Origin: an uncultured Lachnospiraceae bacterium
GTDB lineage: Bacteria; Bacillota; Clostridia; Lachnospirales; Lachnospiraceae
Assembly (NCBI GenBank): GCA_947174985.1
Contig: CAMWLB010000068.1
Span: 1-11,769 of the forward strand
Direction: 5' to 3'
Length of the DNA stretch: 11,769 nt
Of the stretch, positions 1 through 4,137 are shown one piece after another. The notes beneath the pieces were generated by a model that saw only the letters and a program-made list of their open reading frames with translations, was not told where the DNA came from and ran no database searches. The position numbers and the translations under genes are program-made. The first letter of the stretch is position 1, and each line of letters begins with the position of its first letter.

Positions 1-97
1 GATTATTATATATACTATAAAACAAATTAATATTAAAATTTTTATAGATGTGCTGAATTCATATGTTCCCATTATCATTTGTGCCCCCTGTGTCTTT
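1..97. other. AT-rich left edge without a gene
   Basis: Very AT-rich sequence downstream of the repressor stop codon. I see no coding region, no convincing GC-rich terminator and no copy of the tRNA-Lys 3' end that would mark an attachment site. Confidence 0.5.
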
Positions 98-442
98 TTA
101 TCCAATCTTGGAAGCTGATAATTCCGGCTCCGCGCTTTCTGATTCTGCTGTCCTTAGTATCGCCCTTTTGCCTCTTTCATCAGCTTTCCGGTAGAACTCG
201 ACAAGCTGCAGCTCCTCCGGTGTCAGTTCTCCAGCTTCTTTTCCGGCAAGCAAATATTCCATGCTAATCCCTAAAAAATTGGATAATTCATATAGTATTG
301 AAGCGTTTGGAATTTGTCCATTTTTATAGTTTCCTATAGCATTTTTGTTTAAATTAAGCGCTTTTGTAATTTCTGAATTGCTTATTTTGTTGGTTTTCAT
401 GCAATTTTCAAGTCTTAAGCCGAATTCTCGTTTGTCTATCAT
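98..442 (-). CDS. Cro/CI-type HTH phage repressor
   Basis: A 114-aa protein. Residues ~5-65 look like an XRE-type helix-turn-helix domain: a RLENCMKTNKIS first helix, then SEITKALNLNKNAIGNYKNG as turn and recognition helix, then a PNASILYELSNFLGISMEYLL tail typical of Cro/CI repressors. A charged helical region and a Ser/Glu-rich tail follow; no peptidase domain is visible. The start ATG at 442 has GGAGG four bases upstream. A longer reading from 487 would run through the operator region and is less likely. It is divergent from the early operon and faces two palindromes at 456-473 and 486-503, so it most likely represses the rightward promoter and itself. Its action as the lysogeny repressor is inferred from position. 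Confidence 0.85.
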   Translation of the reverse strand: MIDKREFGLRLENCMKTNKISNSEITKALNLNKNAIGNYKNGQIPNASILYELSNFLGISMEYLLAGKEAGELTPEELQLVEFYRKADERGKRAILRTAESESAEPELSASKIG

Positions 443-455
443 TTTCCCTCCATGT

Positions 456-473
456 ATCCAATATTTATTGGAT
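456..473. promoter_or_regulatory. Operator O1, ATCCAA-N6-TTGGAT
   Basis: Perfect inverted repeat ATCCAA TATTTA TTGGAT just upstream of the repressor start. It matches a second copy at 486-503, centre to centre 30 bp (about three helical turns). Binding by the adjacent HTH protein is inferred; occupancy here would be expected to block the leftward repressor promoter. Confidence 0.7.
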
Positions 474-480
474 ATTTTTG

Positions 481-509
481 TTGACATCCAATTTAAGTTG
501 GATTAAAAT
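481..509 (+). promoter_or_regulatory. Early rightward promoter with operator O2 in its spacer
   Basis: TTGACA at 481-486, a 17-bp spacer and TAAAAT at 504-509. The second operator, ATCCAA TTTAAG TTGGAT (486-503), covers the last base of the -35 and the entire spacer, so a bound repressor would exclude RNA polymerase. The predicted start is near 516 and would read into the gene at 641 with a leader of about 125 nt. Confidence 0.8.
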
Positions 510-515
510 AAGAAT

Positions 516-569
516 TGTAATACAAAAAGCATTGAATCAATGCATGTAATATCTAATTGTAACACAAAA
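516..569 (+). repeat. Two TGTAACACAAAAA-type repeats in the early leader
   Basis: TGTAATACAAAAA at 516-528 and TGTAACACAAAA(G) at 558-569, 42 bp apart. Both would lie in the leader RNA from the promoter at 481-509. The same word recurs four or five times in the intergenic region before rep (6812-7172). A perfect 7-1-7 palindrome, GCATTGAATCAATGC (529-543), lies between the two copies. Function unknown; a binding site for an element-encoded regulator is likely. Confidence 0.6.
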
Positions 570-590
570 GCGCGCTTAATGGAAGAAAAT

Positions 591-621
591 CCGCAAGGCA
601 GCCCCCGTGAGGGACCTGCGG
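591..621 (+). promoter_or_regulatory. GC-rich leader hairpin before the first early gene
   Basis: CCGCA (591-595) pairs with TGCGG (617-621) and GG (597-598) with CC (615-616). An inner CCC (604-606)/GGG (611-613) stem is capped by a GTGA tetraloop of the GNRA class. It ends just upstream of the purine-rich ribosome site of the gene at 641. It could shape access to that site or stabilise the mRNA; there is no U-tract, so it is not an intrinsic terminator. Confidence 0.45.
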
Positions 622-640
622 AGGAAAGAGAGGAAAAGAG

Positions 641-934
641 ATGTTTTTGATGTATGAACCTGAAAAGGGAGAAATGAAGCTGAACCTGGAAATTGATACT
701 GCAGCGATGCGCATCGTCCCGTCTGAAAAAGGCACTTTCTATATGGTATGCCTTTTCTGTGATAATGATGATGTGGGGGATTATTTTGAAATCTGTCTGC
801 CCTGCGCCAGCATAAGGAAAACAAGGCTTTTGTATGACGGTATCTGCCTGATTATTAACAAAAATGTTACGTATGGCAGTCTTGCGGAGCTGGAAGCTGC
901 GGCACTCTCCGTGCTGGAGGGGGTGTCGCCATGA
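641..934 (+). CDS. Small early protein of unknown function
   Basis: A 97-aa protein with no domain I recognise. It is soluble-looking and acidic in the middle (CDNDDVGDYF), with four Cys residues spread through the centre and a helical, Ala/Leu/Glu-rich end (SLAELEAAALSVLEG). ATG at 641 is preceded by AGAGG with 7-nt spacing. A second in-frame ATG nine bases later is a possible alternative. It is the first gene after the repressed promoter and its leader hairpin, and its stop overlaps the next start as ATGA, implying translational coupling. Its position parallels the replication/early block of filamentous phages, but no function can be assigned. Confidence 0.75.
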   Translation: MFLMYEPEKGEMKLNLEIDTAAMRIVPSEKGTFYMVCLFCDNDDVGDYFEICLPCASIRKTRLLYDGICLIINKNVTYGSLAELEAAALSVLEGVSP

Positions 935-1194
935 AAGTAAAGGATTATGAAGGCAGGGAACATGATGTTTTTTCTGTCTCTGTGGAGGCTGACCGTGACG
1001 GACGGGGAGAAGTCTATTTTTACGTGATGGGTAAAACCCGCGGCGATTGCGGCAGCGTGAAAACATGCTGCATTGATGTATTCCGCGGCCTGCAGGAGCT
1101 TGATGCTGCCCTGGACCTCCAGCAGGAGATCCGCTCAGGCCGCAGGAAAGAACAGGAAGCCGCCCTTGAAAAAGCCCGGGAGCTGCAGCCATGA
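931..1194 (+). CDS. Small early protein of unknown function
   Basis: An 87-aa protein of unrecognised family. The N-terminal two thirds alternate charged and hydrophobic residues (MKVKDYEGREHDVFSVSVEA, then GEVYFYVMGKTRG), suggesting a beta-rich fold. The C-terminal third is a strongly charged helix (ELDAALDLQQEIRSGRRKEQ) that may be a coiled coil. It is joined by four-base ATGA overlaps to the genes on both sides, so all three early proteins are probably made from one message in similar amounts. The first half resembles what a small nucleic-acid-binding protein might look like, but that is only an impression. Confidence 0.75.
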   Translation: MKVKDYEGREHDVFSVSVEADRDGRGEVYFYVMGKTRGDCGSVKTCCIDVFRGLQELDAALDLQQEIRSGRRKEQEAALEKARELQP

Positions 1195-1529
1195 GGAAGA
1201 AAAGCGCCTCCACAAAATCCGTCCGGTTCACGGAAACCCAGCTTTCTTACATAGAGGGCCTTAAGGGAAAGACCTTCACGGAGAAGCTCTCCTCCCTGGT
1301 GGACGATGCCATAAACGGCGACGAGAAGCGGCGTGAGGAGCTTGCCTATTATGAAGACATGCTGGAGAGGCGCAGGAAGGAGCTGCAGGCATACAGCAGC
1401 CTGGCATACACCCTCTCCGGCGTAAGAAATGACGTGCTGCGGCTGGAGCACCTGGCGCACGGCCTGCTGGAACACATGGAAAAGGCTTCCCGTATCCTGC
1501 CGGAAGCGGGGCAGGAACGCCCCCCGTGA
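1191..1529 (+). CDS. Ribbon-helix-helix-like DNA-binding protein with coiled-coil tail
   Basis: A 112-aa protein. After a basic start, residues ~8-42 read STKSVRFTETQLSYIEGLKG then KTFTEKLSSLVDDAI. A short beta strand with alternating residues followed by two helices is the pattern of MetJ/Arc (CopG/MobC-like) ribbon-helix-helix proteins. Residues ~45-95 form a long charged helix (EELAYYEDMLERRRKELQAY and onwards) suited to dimer or multimer formation. It overlaps the upstream gene by ATGA. Its stop is the last coding signal before the non-coding 1530-2090 block, which holds an array of 11-bp repeats at 1663-1828. RHH proteins commonly bind such tandem repeats, so this protein is the prime candidate ligand. 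The family call rests on pattern only. Confidence 0.65.
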   Translation: MRKKSASTKSVRFTETQLSYIEGLKGKTFTEKLSSLVDDAINGDEKRREELAYYEDMLERRRKELQAYSSLAYTLSGVRNDVLRLEHLAHGLLEHMEKASRILPEAGQERPP

Positions 1530-1662
1530 CAGACTGCCGGCTGCGGCGGCCGCGCGGGCGCACCATATGGCGCTTTCCTGTCCGTAAAAGGGAAAAGAAG
1601 GCGCTGGCCCGTGATGATGGGATGAGGCGCGAAGCGCGCTGGATTCCGTACACCGCCGCCGT

Positions 1663-1828
1663 GGTGTGGAAAGGGTGTATAACCTGCATCTTTCGTCCTG
1701 CTGTGGGCAGGATGTGTGCAGGCTGTGTATGGGCTGTGGATAACAGCTTTACCGTTATCCATGGGCCATGCACGGGCTGTGCACATGCTGTCCATGGCAG
1801 GCAGCAGGTTATGCATGCTTTCCACGCC
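1663..1828 (+). repeat. 166-nt quasi-palindrome built largely from 11-bp repeats
   Basis: Bases 1697-1744 pair with 1754-1801 in one unbroken register around the 9-nt loop AGCTTTACC: 36 Watson-Crick pairs, 9 G·T pairs and 3 mismatches. After an internal loop (1688-1696/1802-1803), bases 1663-1687 pair with 1804-1828 (21 Watson-Crick, 3 G·T, 1 mismatch). All four mismatches are G/G, three of them exactly 11 bases apart (1711, 1722, 1733). The left arm is a tandem of 11-bp units: CTGTGGGCAGG, ATGTGTGCAGG, CTGTGTATGGG, CTGTGGATAAC (1701-1744). Two more lie outside it: GGTGTGGAAAG, GGTGTATAACC (1663-1684). Every wobble is G·T on the plus strand, which fits folding of the plus strand as ssDNA or RNA. 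Function not known. Confidence 0.85.
1735..1743 (-). promoter_or_regulatory. DnaA box (TTATCCACA) in a hairpin stem
   Basis: TGTGGATAA on the plus strand is an exact TTATCCACA on the minus strand, a perfect match to the consensus TTATNCACA. Weaker relatives lie at 1674-1682 (TTATACACC on the minus strand), 1755-1763 (TTATCCATG) and 1810-1818 (TTATGCATG), placed symmetrically in the arms of the 1663-1828 repeat. A DnaA box in a hairpin stem is the known signal for DnaA-directed helicase loading on ssDNA (ABC primosome, R6K), so use in complementary-strand synthesis is a reasonable inference. Confidence 0.5.
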
Positions 1829-2090
1829 TCCCCGTCTTTTCCCGGTACCCGGTGTGCTTTAAGCCCCGTCCCGTCGGTGCGGGCCTGGCGCCTGCTTTCC
1901 CTAGGGCGGGCGGGTACTGTGGCAGGTGGTGCGCCCGCGCGAGCCGCCGCAGCCGGCACAGGAAAGAAACGTGGAAGGGACATCCGCAGCACGTGCGGCA
2001 TGCGGGAAGAAAGAAAAGGCGCGGGACATGGCACGGAACCGGCACTCCTGCCGGGGACGGCCTGCCCGGGCGCCGGAAAGGATGCAGCTT

Positions 2091-2291
2091 ATGAAAGGTT
2101 CTTTGGTGCTGGGGCTCGTGGTGTACGCCGCCGCGGTCCTGGCCGGGATTGTGATGTTCTGCAGGGTGTGGAAGCGGCATGGAAAAAAGACCGCCCTGCT
2201 GTACGGCCTGGTGCTCCTGTTGGTGTACCTGGCATGCAGCCCTGCAGCAATAAAAAACTTCGTCCTCCGCGCGCTGCTTCGGCTGTTGTGA
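2091..2291 (+). CDS. Small two-helix membrane protein
   Basis: A 66-aa protein with two hydrophobic segments: residues ~3-23 (GSLVLGLVVYAAAVLAGIVM) and ~38-54 (TALLYGLVLLLVYLACS). They are separated by a basic loop (RVWKRHGKKTA), and the tail is basic (FVLRALLRLL). By the positive-inside rule the loop would face the cytoplasm. ATG at 2091 has GGAAAGGA about 9 nt upstream; an in-frame ATG at 2082 is less well placed. Codons end mostly in G or C in this frame, unlike the overlapping frame, which supports it as the coding frame. Its TGA overlaps the GTG start of the next gene. It could be a membrane assembly factor or minor virion protein; no family is recognised. Confidence 0.7.
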   Translation: MKGSLVLGLVVYAAAVLAGIVMFCRVWKRHGKKTALLYGLVLLLVYLACSPAAIKNFVLRALLRLL

Positions 2292-2665
2292 CAGCGGGCG
2301 CGGAAACACCTGATTTTAATGCCTGGCTCCTGGAACGGACCGGCATGACAAGCGCGGAAATGTGCGCCATGCTGCTGCGGTGTGGCAGCACGCCCCGGGC
2401 TGCTGAACAGGTGATGGACGACACATATAAACACTACCGGCTGTATGCGGACGGCCTGGGGCTGGATTTCCTGCCCTGGCTGGAACACCGGACGGGCATG
2501 AAACAGGAAGCCCTTGCGGAACTGGCGCTTGCAGCCGGCACGGCGGCGGAATACGCTGCCATGATGGACTGGTACCGGAACCGGTACGTGATGGAAACCG
2601 AAAACCCTTTTTTTGCGGGGGGAAGAGCCCCCGGGAATGGAGAAGAACAATGGGACTTGAACTGA
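2288..2665 (+). CDS. Protein with two tandem ~51-residue repeats, unknown function
   Basis: A 125-aa protein starting at GTG 2288 inside the stop of the preceding gene (GTGA overlap), so translation is probably coupled; no strong ribosome site is seen. Residues 9-53 (DFNAWLLERTGM ... GSTPRAAE ... YKHYRLY) and 60-100 (DFLPWLEHRTGM ... GTAAEYAA ... WYRNRY) repeat each other with a 51-residue offset, sharing D-F-x-x-W-L, R-T-G-M and a later Gly. Each unit is predicted all-helical. The frame is open upstream to 1526, but that part does not look like protein. It precedes the candidate ssDNA-binding protein. A helical-repeat adaptor or nucleic-acid-binding role is possible; the family is not recognised. 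Confidence 0.7.
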   Translation: MTAGAETPDFNAWLLERTGMTSAEMCAMLLRCGSTPRAAEQVMDDTYKHYRLYADGLGLDFLPWLEHRTGMKQEALAELALAAGTAAEYAAMMDWYRNRYVMETENPFFAGGRAPGNGEEQWDLN

Positions 2666-3114
2666 ACAACACTATGCGGATACTTGTGACTTATGCAAAA
2701 ACCTATGACATGCCGGCGGAGCCCGGCCGTGACGCCATGCGCGGCTGCACGGTGCACTATTTTTTCCTCGGGCAGGACGGCAGCGAATTCCAGCCCTTCC
2801 ATGAGTGGGACACTGCGCTTGCCGTGGGCTACCAGCGTGGCAAGGTCTCCCTGGACTACCCTTTCAGGGCGAAGATACCCGTTGCGCCCGGCATATATGA
2901 CGGCGAATTTGCCATGACGGTGGGCGGCGACGGAAAGCCTGTTGCGCGCCTTGTTGACCTGAAATTCGTGGAGCCCTTCCGGTTCCTGATGCCGGGGGAA
3001 GGCACGGCGGAAATACAGCCGGCTCCTGAAGCAGGCATGGCAGCGGAAGCGGCACATGCAGCAGAAACCGCCCCTGAAACGGCAGCCGCCAAAACATCCA
3101 AGGGGGGCAGATAA
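2650..3114 (+). CDS. Candidate ssDNA-binding (pV-like) protein
   Basis: A 154-aa protein. Residues ~8-115 look beta-rich, with short strands between Gly-rich turns (RILVTYAKTYDM, TVHYFFLGQDGS, KVSLDYPFRAKIPVAPG, GEFAMTVGGDGKPVARLVDL). The end (~118-154) is a low-complexity Ala/Glu/Pro tail. This resembles an OB-fold core with a disordered acidic tail, as in many ssDNA-binding proteins. Its place just before the small coat genes matches gene V of Ff phages, which coats viral ssDNA before assembly. ATG 2650 has GGAG about 8 nt upstream and overlaps the preceding gene by 16 bp; its TAA shares its last base with the next ATG. The function is inferred from position and texture, not from a recognised motif. 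Confidence 0.6.
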   Translation: MGLELNNTMRILVTYAKTYDMPAEPGRDAMRGCTVHYFFLGQDGSEFQPFHEWDTALAVGYQRGKVSLDYPFRAKIPVAPGIYDGEFAMTVGGDGKPVARLVDLKFVEPFRFLMPGEGTAEIQPAPEAGMAAEAAHAAETAPETAAAKTSKGGR

Positions 3115-3494
3115 TGCTTTCCGGCGGTGATTATATAACCCCGTCCTCTCCTCCCTACACTGTTTCCGGAGGGGACGCGGAAACCCTGCACCAGGCAGGG
3201 GAAGAAACGGAAACCGTGGGCGGGAACGTCTCCCCCGCCCCTGGTGATGTCGGTGCAGATATTTCTGGCAACGATATCATGCCGGATATTCTGTCCATGT
3301 TCTCCGGCATGGAAAACAACAGCGGGGAAGCTGCCCTTTACGCCGGCACGGAAACCGTTTCCGGAAACGGGACGGACACCATCCAGGTTGTGGCAGCCAT
3401 TCAGGAAGGCTTTATAGCCGTCTGCATGCTGCTGGGTCTTATCGCTGGCATTCTGTTGATGCAGGGCTTTTTTATCTGGAAAGTGAGGGATTGA
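3114..3494 (+). CDS. Single-pass membrane protein, possible minor coat protein
   Basis: A 126-aa protein. Residues 1-90 are Gly/Ser/Thr/acidic-rich and probably flexible, with recurring SGG/SGN and ETV elements (VSGGD, DISGND, ETVSGN). One transmembrane helix follows at ~97-120 (AIQEGFIAVCMLLGLIAGIL onwards), with a short tail ending KVRD. There is no N-terminal signal peptide, so an N-out/C-in orientation like that of small filamentous phage coat proteins is inferred. ATG overlaps the preceding TAA by one base (TAATG) and has a GGGGGG ribosome site. It sits directly before the 42-residue membrane peptide and the major coat gene, so a virion-tip or assembly role (gene VII/IX position) is plausible. 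No family is recognised. Confidence 0.7.
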   Translation: MLSGGDYITPSSPPYTVSGGDAETLHQAGEETETVGGNVSPAPGDVGADISGNDIMPDILSMFSGMENNSGEAALYAGTETVSGNGTDTIQVVAAIQEGFIAVCMLLGLIAGILLMQGFFIWKVRD

Positions 3495-3495
3495 C

Positions 3496-3624
3496 GTGGT
3501 TTATGATTATGTGCGCATTGCATCTACCATGCTGGCGGTTGGCGCCTGCCTGGAGTGCATTGTCATAATGACCGGTTACGTTGTAAGAAGCGTATTCCGG
3601 ATGATAACGAAAGGAGGTGGATAA
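3496..3624 (+). CDS. 42-aa membrane peptide, pVII/pIX-like minor coat candidate
   Basis: A short gene beginning at GTG 3496, two bases after the previous stop, with GAGGG six bases upstream. The product has one hydrophobic helix at ~8-31 (IASTMLAVGACLECIVIMTG and onwards), an acidic residue at position 4 and a basic tail (RSVFRMITKGGG). Its size and charge layout match the ~32-33-residue pVII/pIX tip proteins of Ff phages, which also lie just before gene VIII. The last codons overlap the AGGAGG ribosome site of the major coat gene, so the two are tightly linked. Recognisable by position, size and ribosome site rather than by sequence similarity. Confidence 0.65.
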   Translation: MVYDYVRIASTMLAVGACLECIVIMTGYVVRSVFRMITKGGG

Positions 3625-3625
3625 T

Positions 3626-3838
3626 ATGCCCTTATGTTTAGCTGTATTTTTAACTGGTGCGGCCGGCGTGACTGCGCCGGTATTTGACATTTCTGAGCTG
3701 ATGACTACATCGGTAACCAATGTTCAGACCCAGCTTTTCACAGTGCTCAACATTGTGATTCCCTCGGTTGTCTCTGTGATCGCTGCAGTGGTCGTCGCAA
3801 AGTTCGGCATTAAGTGGCTGAAAAGGATTACGGCATAA
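3626..3838 (+). CDS. Major coat protein (pVIII-like)
   Basis: A 70-aa protein. Residues 1-17 (MPLCLAVFLTGAAGVTA) form a hydrophobic leader with a plausible signal-peptidase site after VTA, giving a mature form of ~53 residues; M13 pVIII is 50. The mature N-terminus carries acidic residues (PVFDISELM). A long hydrophobic helix covers ~41-59 (NIVIPSVVSVIAAVVVAKFG), and the C-terminus is basic (KFGIKWLKRITA), closely resembling the IGIKLFKKF end of M13 pVIII that contacts viral DNA. ATG 3626 has a near-perfect AGGAGG with 8-nt spacing, the strongest ribosome site of the block. A terminator follows at once, as after gene VIII in Ff phages. The leader lacks the usual basic N-terminus, so processing is less certain. 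Confidence 0.88.
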   Translation: MPLCLAVFLTGAAGVTAPVFDISELMTTSVTNVQTQLFTVLNIVIPSVVSVIAAVVVAKFGIKWLKRITA

Positions 3839-3854
3839 CGCCGCAGTTGGAGGA

Positions 3855-3889
3855 AGCCGGGGCCTGGTGGTTTCTGCCCCGGCTTTTTT
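3855..3889 (+). terminator. Strong intrinsic terminator after the coat gene
   Basis: AGCCGGGGC (3855-3863) pairs perfectly with GCCCCGGCT (3876-3884) around a 12-nt loop, followed by a T-run to 3889. It lies 16 bp after the coat stop codon. Ff phages have their central terminator at the same point, which lets coat message accumulate. I see no clear promoter before the next gene at 3913, so downstream genes may depend on read-through. Confidence 0.92.
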
Positions 3890-3912
3890 CCTGCCATGGA
3901 AAGGTGGTTACT

Positions 3913-4137
3913 ATGAAAAATATTGATAATGTTTTATTTGTCCGTCCAATTAGTTTTGAAGAAGATTATTACCCCTTGAAGCTTATGCTGCTCGATGAAG
4001 AAGAGGGATGCAGGGAATGCAGCGCCCGCTCCGGATGTGATCCGGATCGTCACGGGCTCTGCCGGGACTGCAGCACTCGCAAAAATATATTTGAACTGAA
4101 AACCATGATTTCACAACTGGAGGAAATGGGACTATGA
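3913..4137 (+). CDS. Small Cys-rich protein, possible zinc-binding regulator
   Basis: A 74-aa protein. Five Cys residues at 33, 36, 42, 50 and 53 form CREC and CRDC pairs around CDPDRHG, a layout that could hold a zinc ion. The flanks are an acidic strand-rich N-terminus (RPISFEEDYY) and a C-terminal helix (NIFELKTMISQLEEMG). ATG 3913 has AAAGGTGG 6 nt upstream; an open frame extends further upstream but runs back through the terminator. Its stop overlaps the next start (ATGA), coupling it to the adsorption gene. It has no counterpart at this position in Ff phages. No signal peptide, so it is cytoplasmic. Regulation of the distal operon or a chaperone role for the adsorption protein are guesses. 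Confidence 0.72.
   Translation: MKNIDNVLFVRPISFEEDYYPLKLMLLDEEEGCRECSARSGCDPDRHGLCRDCSTRKNIFELKTMISQLEEMGL

Larger units (their letters stand above)
1530..2090. other. Intergenic block without a convincing gene, structured
   Basis: About 560 bp between the RHH-like gene and the membrane protein at 2091. Long open frames exist on both strands, but the sequence is GC-rich and the predicted peptides are Cys/Arg/Pro/His-rich and unlike proteins. One frame (from 1526) also runs straight through the clearly coding 2091-2291 gene in another frame. Its main content is the giant inverted repeat at 1663-1828 with a DnaA box. GC-rich sequence with shorter possible hairpins follows (1850-2080). It is best read as a second cis-acting region of the phage genome: origin, packaging or partition sequence. 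Confidence 0.6.

Noticed and set aside
1..600. Left attachment site copy of the tRNA-Lys 3' end
   Set aside because: I searched by eye for the T-arm and acceptor sequence and found no match.
1526..2287. Long open frame starting at GTG 1526 overlapping the RHH-like stop and continuing into the 2288-2665 gene
   Set aside because: The predicted peptide is Cys/Arg/His-rich and unlike a protein. The frame passes through the 1663-1828 palindrome and runs under the 2091-2291 gene, whose codon pattern is clearly in another frame. Only the part from 2288 looks real.
1276..2650. Several long minus-strand open frames
   Set aside because: They are by-products of GC-rich sequence and of the palindrome; their peptides are low-complexity and lack ribosome sites or domains.
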